DNA from: Pleomorphomonas sp. T1.2MG-36
Lineage (GTDB): Bacteria; Pseudomonadota; Alphaproteobacteria; Rhizobiales; Pleomorphomonadaceae
Assembly (NCBI RefSeq): GCF_950100655.1
Contig: NZ_CATNLY010000012.1
Location: forward strand, 434,001-498,000
Direction of reading: 5' to 3'
Length of the DNA stretch: 64,000 nucleotides
The translations under genes and the position numbers were made by a program. Of the stretch, positions 1-7,900 are shown piece by piece; position 1 is the first letter of the stretch, and each line of letters starts with the position of its first letter. A model generated the notes under the pieces. It had not been told where the DNA came from and searched no databases. It saw nothing but the letters and a program-made list of their open reading frames with translations.

Positions 1-676
1 AATGAGGTTGGCCTTCAGATCGGCCGCGGTGCCTTGAGTATTTGGCTCGGCCGTCGCGGCTGGACGTTCAAAAAAGACCGCCCATGCACTGGAATAGGAG
101 CGGGCAGATCTCCTGAAGCGACGTCAGGCATGGTTCGATGGCCAGCCCGACCTTGATCCGGCGCGCCTCGCCTTTATCGATGAGACAGGCCTTTCAACAA
201 AGATGTCGCGTCTTCGCGGGCGGTCTCTGCGCGGCGAGCGTTGCCGGGCAGCCATTCCCCATGATCATTGGAAGACCACCACTTTTGTCGGCGCCTTGCG
301 CCTCAACGGCATGACCGCGCTACTGGTTCTCGACGGAGCCATGAACGGCGTTGCCTTCCGAGCCTATGTCGAACAAGTGCTGGTGCCGACGTTGTCGCGC
401 AGAGACGTCGTGGTGATGGACAACCTGCCCGCCCACAAGACCGAGGGCATCCGCCAGGCCATTGAGCAGATCGGCGCTGAGCTGCATTACCTGCCGCCCT
501 ATAGTCCCGACTTCAACCCCATCGAAATGGCCTTCTCCAAGCTAAAGGCCGTTCTCAGGGGAAAGGCCGAGCGAACCGTAAGCGCACTGTGGGATGCCGT
601 CGGCGACGCCACCCCACTCTTCACGTCCGATGAGTGCGCTCACTACTTCGCAGCAGCCGGATATGAACCGGATTAA
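1..676 (+). pseudogene. IS630-family transposase remnant (5' end outside window)
   Basis: Codons 161-675 read an IS630-type DDE domain: the first Asp lies in FIDETGLST (about 173-199), the second in VVVMDNLPAHK, and the Glu in PDFNPIEMAFSKLK, ending GYEPD at 673. Upstream, the amino-terminal part reads in frame 1 (NEVGLQIGRGALSIWLGRRGW) to an A6 run at 70-75. The expected continuation KKTAHALE then lies in frame 2 and meets an in-frame TAG at 95-97, where homologues carry Gln. One frameshift plus one nonsense codon make this a dead copy. The shift needed is +1, not the -1 of programmed IS slippage. Family assignment is from remembered homologues. Confidence 0.85.
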
Positions 677-832
677 GCCGGACGCGCTCTAAGAGAACAG
701 CCTGCTCATCCATACGATCTCCTAAAAGAACTTCGATTCAGCAACCGCACCTCTCCGTTACAGCTAATTGAGTAACAACTCTAGAGGAGATTTAGGTGTA
801 TCCTCACAAGACGCTAGGGGGAGGATGCTCAC

Positions 833-1789
833 ATGTCTTATGTGTGTCGGGTTTGCTGCGGAGAGAGAGAAAAGAATACCTACACCGCAAAAGAGATGAT
901 GTTTGGTTTTGGCAATGAATTTTCTTATGTACAGTGTGCGAACTGCGAAAGTTTACAGATTTGCGAAATTCTATCACAAGATGAAATTAAAAAATTTTAC
1001 CCAGATACGTACTATTCATTTATATCAACTCCCGATAAAACTGATTCATATAAAGAAAAAGCCAGACGATTGGCTCGACATCATCGAGATAAATCATATT
1101 TTTCTTTCGATATATCAGGATATATATTTAGATTGATGAAACCCAATGCATTTATAGAGACGATTGCAAAAACAGGAATAAGTATTGAAAGCAAAATTCT
1201 GGACGTTGGATGCGGAAATGGAAAATTACTAAACCATCTTCGCACCATTGGATTCAAGAATCTTATCGGTGTAGACCCGTTTGCCCCTTGTGACTTCAAA
1301 ACAAATGCTGGTGTTGAAATAAAAAGATCGTATGTTTCGCAGTTGAACGAAACATACGACCTAATCATGTACCATCATTCGTTTGAGCATGTGCCAGACC
1401 CGTTCATTGAACTAAAAAGTGTCGCTGAAAGACTTAATTCAGGGGGAGCCTGTCTCATCCGCATCCCGACACCATCTTCGGAAGCGTGGGAAAAATACGG
1501 TACCAAATGGGTTCAGCTCGACGCCCCCAGGCACTTTACGCTTATATCTCGCAAAGGAATTGAGTTATTGGCTGGAAGATGTGGATTGAGCCTGCGGTCC
1601 CTCGTGGACGACGGAGCGGGCTGGGTATTTTCGGCAAGTGAACTGTATCTTAGAGGGGTGCCGTTAGTAAAGCAGCGGGTTGAGATGTTCTTTACTGTTG
1701 AGCAGTTGTCTATATTTGACAGCCAAGCCCGCAAAGCCAATGATATCGGTCGAGGCGATCAAATCGCAGTCATCTTTAGCAAGCCTTGA
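833..1789 (+). CDS. class I SAM-dependent methyltransferase with N-terminal Cys cluster
   Basis: 318 aa. The start is set by GGGGGAGGA eight bases before ATG. The first 45 residues carry CRVCC and CANC, resembling the putative zinc-binding head of sugar C-methyltransferases and other Methyltransf_23 proteins. Motif I of the Rossmann fold is ILDVGCGNGKLL (about residues 122-133), followed by an acidic strand end (GVDPF), YDLIMYHHSFEHVPDP (motif IV area) and RIPTPSSEAWEKYG. Substrate unknown; enzymes of this type often act in surface-polysaccharide or lipid synthesis. The gene is clearly AT-rich and uses A/T-ending codons unlike all other intact genes here, and it lies among IS remnants, so horizontal acquisition is inferred. 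No co-transcribed partner is visible. Confidence 0.85.
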   Translation: MSYVCRVCCGEREKNTYTAKEMMFGFGNEFSYVQCANCESLQICEILSQDEIKKFYPDTYYSFISTPDKTDSYKEKARRLARHHRDKSYFSFDISGYIFRLMKPNAFIETIAKTGISIESKILDVGCGNGKLLNHLRTIGFKNLIGVDPFAPCDFKTNAGVEIKRSYVSQLNETYDLIMYHHSFEHVPDPFIELKSVAERLNSGGACLIRIPTPSSEAWEKYGTKWVQLDAPRHFTLISRKGIELLAGRCGLSLRSLVDDGAGWVFSASELYLRGVPLVKQRVEMFFTVEQLSIFDSQARKANDIGRGDQIAVIFSKP

Positions 1790-1819
1790 CCCTCACGCCC
1801 TTTCAACGATCGGAATCGG

Positions 1820-1940
1820 CTAGGAGACCGTCGAAACCGCCGTCAAGGTGCTGAAGGGCGAGAAGTTCGTCAAAATCATTAACCGGTACGACAAGTCGAA
1901 CACCGATGCCCCGGAGGTCGTCGCCATTTTATACAACTGA
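1820..1940 (+). pseudogene. possible C-terminal scrap of a periplasmic sugar-binding protein
   Basis: From 1824 a frame reads ETVETAVKVLKGEKFVKII and continues to APEVVAILYN with a TGA at 1938-1940; a TAG at 1821-1823 precedes it. The ETV-x-AVKVLKGE stretch resembles the carboxy-terminal helix of ribose-type ABC substrate-binding proteins. No further homologous coding is visible upstream because the methyltransferase gene ends at 1789. Low confidence. The rest of 1941-2160 holds nothing recognisable. Confidence 0.25.
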
Positions 1941-2160
1941 TGCTCATTCTTGGGTGAATTCCGGAGCGCGGCGCTCGTTCGGCACCGCGCCGTTTGAGTT
2001 TGCTGCGTCGGCGCGTCGGCGGTCACCACCCGTATCCCTCCAAGCCGTTGGTCGGACACACTTTCCGGTTCGAAAGGTGGCGCCGTTCCGTGCCAAACTC
2101 TGGCTTTGCCAGCGCCTGCTCGAGGAGTATTTGATCCCATGCTTTGATGGTACACTCCTC

Positions 2161-3328
2161 TCATACCGGTTTCGTCAGATGCTGACTCACGGTCTATGCA
2201 AATCAGTTTGTCTCTGATTCCCTCCTCGTTGGGGGAGGATTGATGATGCCGAGCAAACTGATCATTCGGACGGATATCAGCGTGGAGACGCTGCGTCGGC
2301 GGGCGCGACTTGAATGGGATGGCAGGGTTGCAGCTCGGCTTCTGGCAATCGCCAACGCCCTTGACGGCATGAGCCGTGCCGAGGCGGCGAGAGCGGCTGG
2401 GATGGACCGGCAGGCATTGCGCGACTGGGTGATCCGCTTCAACGCTGAAGGGATCGCCGGCCTTTGCGATCGCAAGCGCTCTGGTCCGAAGCCGCTTTTG
2501 GACGAAGGCCAGCAGGCGGTCTTGCGGACCATGGTCCTGCGCGGTCCCGATCCGGATCGCGACGGCGTTTCGGCCTGGCGCCTGGATCGACATCTGTCGC
2601 CTCTGCGAGGAGCGCTTCGGCGTGACCTACTCGGTCAGCGGCATGTTCGATCTTCTGAAGGGTCTCGACCCTCAGCTGGCAGAAGAGCCGGCCGCGTCAC
2701 CCTCAGGCCGATGCCGCCGCCCAGAAGGCGTTCAAAAAGGGGGGCTCGCCAAAGCTGTGAAGCGCATCGCCAAGCGGCACGAAGGCAAACAGATTCAGCT
2801 CTGGCTCCAGGACGAAGCCCGTGTCGGACAGAAAGGACGCAACGCCCATGTCTGGTTCGAGAAGGGCGCCCGACCGGTCATGCGCACCGACAAGCGCTTC
2901 AAATCTGTCTACATCTACGGCGCCATCCATCCCGGCACCGATGACGCCTTCGCTCTGATCCTACCCAGAGCCGATACCGAGATGATGCGCCTCGACTTCG
3001 ATACCTTCGCACAAAGCCTGCCCGCCGATGTCCGTGTCGTGCTGGTACTCGACAAGGCCGGATGGCGCGTCACCGAGCGGCTCAAACCACCAGACAACAT
3101 CAGCCTCGTTCACCTGCCGGCCTACTCCCCCGAGCTCAACCCGGTCGAACGTCTCTGGCTCTACCTCAAGGAGCGCTTCCTTTCCCACCGAATCTTCAAC
3201 GACCAGCACGCCATCGTCGAAGCCTGCGCAAAGGCTTGGAACGACCTAAAGACGGAAACGGGGCGCATCGCTTTGCTCACCGACTACCCCTACATCAGAA
3301 AGGTCAGGACCTAACAGAACTGGTATCA
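2161..3328 (+). mobile_element. IS630-family insertion sequence with degenerate terminal inverted repeats
   Basis: The left end near 2161-2186 (starting TCATACCGGTTTCG) and the reverse complement of 3303-3328 (starting TGATACCAGTTCTG) match at about 19 of 26 positions. They bracket the broken transposase gene, so they are the likely terminal repeats. Both ends contain a TA, the dinucleotide duplicated by IS630 elements, but I cannot fix the exact boundary. This IS belongs to a different subgroup from the remnant at 1-676, since its transposase starts with a long helix-turn-helix region. Confidence 0.6.
2240..3314 (+). pseudogene. IS630-family transposase, multiply frameshifted
   Basis: The product starts in one frame (MMMPSKLIIRTDISVETLRR, HTH region SRAEAARAAGMDRQALRDWV) and runs to about 2585. 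A missing base then moves it to a second frame (CRLCEERFGVTYSVSGMFDLL). About 2665-2755 only a third frame matches the family (SRPRHPQADAAAQKAFKKGG). An A5G6 run near 2740 shifts it back for the DDE core: WLQDEARVGQK, VLDKAGWRV, and SPELNPVERLW, stopping at 3312-3314. The catalytic DDE residues survive, but at least three frame changes are needed to read the protein, so it should be inactive. Frame bookkeeping is from the sequence; the expected order of blocks is from the family. Confidence 0.8.
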
Positions 3329-3348
3329 CATGGTTGGAGGGGTGCGCT

Positions 3349-4298
3349 ATGGGCAGGATTTTTCATGGATGCACCACAAAGACAGAGGTATTCTGTCGAG
3401 CGATACTGCATAGTCAAGAGAGACTGAGGGTTCTGGCGAAGCGCCATGGGATCACCACGAAGACCATGGCGAAGTGAAAGAAGCGCAATTCCGTCGCTGA
3501 TCTACTGACCGGACCGAGGACGCCCTCCTCAACCGTTCTGACAGTCGAAAAGGAGACCGTCATTGTCGCCTTCTGCCGGCACACGCGGCTGCCGCTCGAC
3601 GACTGTCTATTAGCTACAGCCCACGATCCCGACGCTCACGTGATCGCCCCATCATCGCTCTCTGCTGCGCCAAGCCTCAGCCGCCTGCATGAAATCAATG
3701 GCGGGAAGCCTCCCGAGGCCAAGTAAAGAGCTGTCCGATCGGCTACTTCCATATCATCTCCAAGCTGCAGACGGCGGAGGGCAAGTTTTACCTCAAAGTC
3801 GGCATCGATCGAGCTTCGAAGTTAGCCTCCGTCCAAGTGGTCGACAAGGAGAGCATAGCTCCCGCGGCACCTTTCTGGACGGCTCCGGTCGGCGCCGTTC
3901 CTTATAAAATCTACGTCGTCCTGACCGAAAACGGCATCCAGATCGCCGGTCTACCGAAGAACCGGTCGGGGCCGACCGCCACATGGTGTAGCCTGCCCTT
4001 CGAATACGCCTGCCGAGAACACGGCATCTGGCACCGGCTGACGAAGCCAAAGCATCCCTGAATAAGCGGACAGCGCCGCACGCTTAAAGAGGCGACCGTC
4101 AACCGCTACACTTTCACTATGATTATCACGACTAGCTCAGGATCACCTGCAGAGCTTGGCCACTGCCTACAACTTCGAGCGCCATCTCTGGACACTAAAA
4201 GGCCCTCCCCCTCCGAGTTCATCAGCAAATGCTGAACGAGCGAGCCACAAAGGTTCAGGCTCGATCCAAACCACAAAATGCTGAGACTGAACACCTAG
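3349..4298 (+). pseudogene. IS481-family transposase, heavily decayed
   Basis: The ATG at 3349 begins MGRIFHGCTTKTEVF..LHSQERLRVLAKRHGITTKTMAK, the typical IS481 amino-terminal HTH, and then meets a stop in AK*KKRNSVADL. Later fragments match IS481 in order: TVLTVEKETVIVAF and LPLDDCL (about 3540-3607), GYFHI..QTAEGKFYL (about 3740-3795), AVPYKIYVVLTENGIQIA (about 3898-3942), REHGIWHRLTKPKHP (about 4015-4060), and the terminal RFRLDPNHKMLRLNT ending at TAG 4296-4298. Several internal stops and frame changes separate the blocks. The final stop overlaps the stop codon of the converging EamA gene. No terminal inverted repeats could be identified by eye. Confidence 0.8.
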
Positions 4299-5185
4299 AC
4301 CGCCCGGCTGGCGAGCGACTGATGCCGCACGCGCTCGCGGTAGAAGATGTAGATGCCGGAGCCGACGACGATGGCGATGCCGAGCAGAGTGACAAGATCC
4401 GGCACGTCGCCCCAGATGATCCAGCCGAGCCCGATGGCGAAGGGAATGGTGGAGTAGCGGAACTGGGCGACCAGAGATATGTCGCCGTGCCGCATGGCGT
4501 CGATCGAGAACTGAACGCCGAAAATGCAGGTGAGGCCGGCGATTACGATCAGGCCGAACTGCATGAGCGTCATCGCCTGCCAGACTTCCGTCGCCGACAG
4601 GAGGCCGCAGGCGATGGTGACCACGACCTGGGTGACCAGCGTCACCACCGCCGAGTTGGTCTCCGGGGCGATGAAGCGGGTCGACAGCTCGCGGACGGTG
4701 ACGAAGGCCACCGACAGGAGGGGCAGCAGCGCCCAGCTGTTGAAGCCCTCGGGGCCGGGGCGGACGATGATCAGGATGCCGCAGAAGCCGACGACCACCG
4801 ACATCCAGCGCCGCCAGCCGACGACCTCGCCCAGGACGAGGGCGCCGGCCGCCGTGATGGCCAGCGGCGCCCCTTGCGAGATGGCCGATGCATTGGCGAT
4901 CGGCAGATGCACCAGACCGGACAGGTAGACCACCGTCGCAAAGCCCTCGCAGATGGAGCGCGTGATGACGAAGCGCGACGTCTGCGTTCTCACGCTCGGC
5001 AGCAGCCCCATCCGCCAGACCACGACGAACACGACGACAGTCGCAATGAAGGACCGGATGAAAAGCACCTCGCCGATCGGCAAGTCGTCCGCCACCGCTT
5101 TGACGATGGTGTCGTTGATGAGAAAGAACAGGCAACAGAGCAGCATCGCAACGATGCCGCGCAGCGTCTCGCGGAAATCGGTCAT
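4295..5185 (-). CDS. EamA/DMT-superfamily transporter
   Basis: About 296 aa from MTDFRETLRG at 5185; in-frame upstream ATG (5233) and GTG (5245) also exist, but residues before MTDF look like leader sequence. About ten hydrophobic segments form two EamA repeats, for example IVAMLLCCLFFLINDTIVKAV at the start and IPFAIGLGWIIWGDVPDLVTLLGIAIVVGSGIYIFY at the end. Family members export metabolites or amino acids across the inner membrane; the substrate is unknown. It lies downstream of the MDR gene on the same strand with a gap of about 100 bp. Its stop codon CTA/TAG is shared with the end of the decayed IS481 copy, so the insertion ends exactly at this gene. Confidence 0.85.
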   Translation of the reverse strand: MTDFRETLRGIVAMLLCCLFFLINDTIVKAVADDLPIGEVLFIRSFIATVVVFVVVWRMGLLPSVRTQTSRFVITRSICEGFATVVYLSGLVHLPIANASAISQGAPLAITAAGALVLGEVVGWRRWMSVVVGFCGILIIVRPGPEGFNSWALLPLLSVAFVTVRELSTRFIAPETNSAVVTLVTQVVVTIACGLLSATEVWQAMTLMQFGLIVIAGLTCIFGVQFSIDAMRHGDISLVAQFRYSTIPFAIGLGWIIWGDVPDLVTLLGIAIVVGSGIYIFYRERVRHQSLASRAV

Positions 5186-5284
5186 GGGGTGAGGTTTGCC
5201 TTTGGAGCGTCGATTCGGCGCACTATCGTTCATGGAACGATTCACGGCAAGCCGATCGTTCTCAGGCGGTCTCGGAGACCGGTC

Positions 5285-6280
5285 TCAGAGATCGCGAACC
5301 GCCACCACCGTTCGTCCGGCAATGCCGCCGTCGACGATCCGGCAGGCGGCGTCGATCGCGTCAGGCAACCCGATCACCCGCGTCATGGCGGCGAGGCGGT
5401 CGCGATCGACGTTGTCGGCAAGCCGGTTCCAGATCGCCTCGCGGCGCGCCGTCGGTATGCGGACGCTGTCGACGCCGACAAGGCTGACGCCGCGCAGGAT
5501 GAACGGTGCGACGCTGGCCGGAAGGTCCATGCCGGCGGCGTTGCCACAGGCGACCGCCGCGCCACCCGGCTTCAGCATCGACAGCACATGGGCGAGCATG
5601 GTCGAGCCCACCGTATCGAGGGCTGCAGTCCAGCGTTCGCGGGCAAGCGGCTTCACCGCTCCGGCAAACGGCTCGCGGCCGATCACCTCGGACGCGCCGA
5701 GCCGCTGCAGTCGCTCGGTTTCCTCCGACCGGCCCGTCACCGCGGTGACGCTCCACCCCTCCTGCGCCAGCAGCATGACCGCCAGGGAGCCGACGCCGCC
5801 GGCCGCGCCCGTCACGACGACCGGACCGTCGACCGGGGTGAGGCCGAGACGATGAAGTCTGTCGAGCCCTGCGGCGACGGTGAGGCCGGCGGTGCCGAGC
5901 GCCATCGCGTCCACCGGCGATAGCGTCGCGGGCCGGCGGACCAGCCAGTCGCCCGAGACGCGCATCCTCTCGCTCCAGCCGCCGAGATGCGTCTCGCCAA
6001 TGCCCCAGCCGGTCAGGATCACCTCGTCACCCGGTTGCCAACGCGGATCGTCCGAGCCCGTCACGGTGGCGGCGACGTCGACGCCGGGCACCATCGGCCA
6101 GCGGCGCACCACCGGTAGGCGACCCGTCACGGCGAGGCCATCCTTGAAATTCACCGCCGAGGCGCGCACCGCCAGCATCACGTTGCCGTCCATCAGGTCG
6201 GCCTCGGCGAGGCGCCCGAACCGCGCCTTAGTTCGTCCGTCCCCATCCCGATCGAGCAGCACCGCGGCGAAGTCCGTCAT
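5285..6280 (-). CDS. YhdH/AcuI-family NADPH-dependent quinone/acrylyl-CoA reductase
   Basis: 331 aa from ATG at 6280, chosen because AAAGGA lies just before it; an in-frame ATG at 6301 would add MKRKGRT. Zinc-free medium-chain reductase: GroES-like domain with ASAVNFKD and PMVPGVDVAATV, then a Rossmann fold with VVTGAAGGVGSLAVMLLA (about residues 150-167) and the late block RGVSLVGVDSV typical of YhdH/AcuI. The family reduces acrylyl-CoA or related enones with NADPH in the cytoplasm. Context does not show which substrate is used here, and no dmd or acu partner is adjacent, so the symbol is withheld. Confidence 0.85.
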   Translation of the reverse strand: MTDFAAVLLDRDGDGRTKARFGRLAEADLMDGNVMLAVRASAVNFKDGLAVTGRLPVVRRWPMVPGVDVAATVTGSDDPRWQPGDEVILTGWGIGETHLGGWSERMRVSGDWLVRRPATLSPVDAMALGTAGLTVAAGLDRLHRLGLTPVDGPVVVTGAAGGVGSLAVMLLAQEGWSVTAVTGRSEETERLQRLGASEVIGREPFAGAVKPLARERWTAALDTVGSTMLAHVLSMLKPGGAAVACGNAAGMDLPASVAPFILRGVSLVGVDSVRIPTARREAIWNRLADNVDRDRLAAMTRVIGLPDAIDAACRIVDGGIAGRTVVAVRDL

Positions 6281-6405
6281 AGTCCGTCCTTTCCTTTTCA
6301 TCTCCGCCGTTTACCACGACGGCGACTTCGCCAGTACCCTCAAACTGTTCAGAGATCGACGTTTTTCCCGGATTTCCGCCACTGGCGACCTATCGGCCGT
6401 ACGGC

Positions 6406-6428
6406 ATTAACGGCTTCTCAAGGTTAAT
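6406..6428. promoter_or_regulatory. ATTAAC-N11-GTTAAT inverted repeat upstream of the cell-wall hydrolase gene
   Basis: A perfect six-base dyad, ATTAAC at 6406-6411 and GTTAAT at 6423-6428, lies about 80 bp before the SleB-type gene and about 125 bp before the divergent MDR gene. TTAAC half-sites are the core of the CtrA cell-cycle regulator motif in alphaproteobacteria. The spacing and opposed orientation differ from the direct TTAA-N7-TTAAC form, so CtrA binding is only an inference. Confidence 0.3.
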
Positions 6429-6508
6429 CGGGCAGCATCGTGCAAGGGAGCAGTTTCGTCTCCGTCGCCGTTTGTCACAGTCCTGTTCCCGCCGGAGGCC
6501 GTCAGTCC

Positions 6509-7744
6509 ATGCGTCGCGTTCCTCGTACCAGAGTCCGGCCCGGACACGGGCGCGTCGGGCTCGCCGCCGCAGGCGCGTTGTTCGTCGTCGCGGTCGCCTT
6601 CCCCACGTCCATCGCCTATCAGGATATCGCCAGTCTCGTCGTCGATTCCATCAGTCCCCAGACGCGCTGGGCGGTGACGCTCGGCGTCGGCCCCGGCGGC
6701 GAAAGCACGGTGGTCGCCCCCCGCCTCGGCGACGTCAAGGACGGCTCGGCCCGTCTCGAGATGAACGGCGGCTCCATCGTCATCGAAGGCATGGGCGACG
6801 TCATCACCGGCGCGGTCGGCAGCTCCGCCTTCGTGCCCGACGAGGACCGCATCGACCGCAGCTGGAAGGGCGACCTTCCGATGTCGATCACCACGCCGTC
6901 GACCGAGCGCGGCTTTTCCGCCGGGTCGCTGACGCTCGGCGACGCCGGCCGCCTGACGCCGCCCGCCGTGCTTCCGACCATGGCGTTCTCGGCGTCCTCG
7001 GCGCCGCTGTCGGTTCTGGCGATATCGCGCTTCATCGGTCCCAAGCCGACCACCGCCGTTGCTGATCTCGCGCCGATCCCCCTGCCGCTGCACAAGCCCG
7101 ACCAGACCATGCTGGTGGCTGCGAGCTACCCGTCGCGCGCCTACGCTCCGGCCGAAACCGGCGCAGCCGCCTCGGCGCTGCTGGCCGCCTATGCGCCCGA
7201 CAGCTCGGTGGTGAGCCAGGACATGTTCGCCTCGCTGTTCGCCATGCCGGGCGACAAGCCGGCACCACCGCCGCCGGTCGTCCGCCCCGGCGACCACTGG
7301 TGGGCCGCCAACCCGCTGCCGGCCAGCGTCTGGGACGACGGCGAGCAGAAGTGCCTTGCTGAGGCGATCTACTTCGAAAGCCGATCGGAGCCGCGCAAGG
7401 GCCAGATCGCCGTGGCCCAGGTGGTGCTCAACCGCGTCAAGAACCCGGCCTATCCGGACACCATCTGCAAGGTGGTCTACCAGAACCGCGACAAGTACAA
7501 CGAATGCCAGTTCTCGTTCGCCTGTGACGGCCGGCGCGACGTCATCTACGACAAGGTCGCCTGGCGGCGGGCGCAGCAGGTGGCCGGCGAGGTGACCAGC
7601 GGCGCGGCGTGGCTCGACGACGTGGGCACGGCGACCCACTATCATGCCACCTACGTGCGGCCGAACTGGGCGAGCGTGTTCACCAAGAAAGCCAAGATCG
7701 GCCTGCACGTGTTCTACCAGACCATCAATGGTGGCTGGAGCTGA
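6509..7744 (+). CDS. cell-wall hydrolase, SleB (Hydrolase_2) domain
   Basis: 411 aa from ATG 6509, with GGAGG 11 bases upstream; an upstream in-frame start at 6440 seems less likely. One N-terminal hydrophobic segment (VGLAAAGALFVVAVAFPTSIAY, about residues 17-38) anchors or exports the protein. A long low-complexity Ala/Pro-rich linker follows. The C-terminal Hydrolase_2 domain (about residues 285-411) contains CLAEAIYFESRSEPRKGQIAVAQVV, with the conserved catalytic-type Glu in YFESR, then NECQFSFACDG and THYHATYVRPNW. SleB-like enzymes cleave peptidoglycan glycan strands in the envelope. It is transcribed towards glyS with a 156-bp gap. Confidence 0.9.
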   Translation: MRRVPRTRVRPGHGRVGLAAAGALFVVAVAFPTSIAYQDIASLVVDSISPQTRWAVTLGVGPGGESTVVAPRLGDVKDGSARLEMNGGSIVIEGMGDVITGAVGSSAFVPDEDRIDRSWKGDLPMSITTPSTERGFSAGSLTLGDAGRLTPPAVLPTMAFSASSAPLSVLAISRFIGPKPTTAVADLAPIPLPLHKPDQTMLVAASYPSRAYAPAETGAAASALLAAYAPDSSVVSQDMFASLFAMPGDKPAPPPPVVRPGDHWWAANPLPASVWDDGEQKCLAEAIYFESRSEPRKGQIAVAQVVLNRVKNPAYPDTICKVVYQNRDKYNECQFSFACDGRRDVIYDKVAWRRAQQVAGEVTSGAAWLDDVGTATHYHATYVRPNWASVFTKKAKIGLHVFYQTINGGWS

Positions 7745-7900
7745 GCGACCGCGCCGGGCTGCGGGCTTTTTCGCCGCGATCCCTCGTGTCGTTCCGTCTT
7801 CCTGCGCGTCTATTCGGGGATGACATTTTTCCCCGAACCGACTAATCAGACGCAGCATTGCAAGACGACCGGCGACAGGCCGGGAGACCCGAGGACCACC

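Noticed and set aside
60..100. Programmed frameshift at A6 in the first IS630 transposase
   Set aside because: The required shift is +1 rather than -1, and a TAG at 95-97 lies in the resumed frame, so decay explains it better.
2240..3314. Two separate genes for the second IS630 element
   Set aside because: The two open frames are pieces of one transposase, with a third frame needed between them.
4229..5923. Plus-strand open frame over the EamA and MDR genes
   Set aside because: Antisense shadow; product rich in Asp, His and Arg with no domain.
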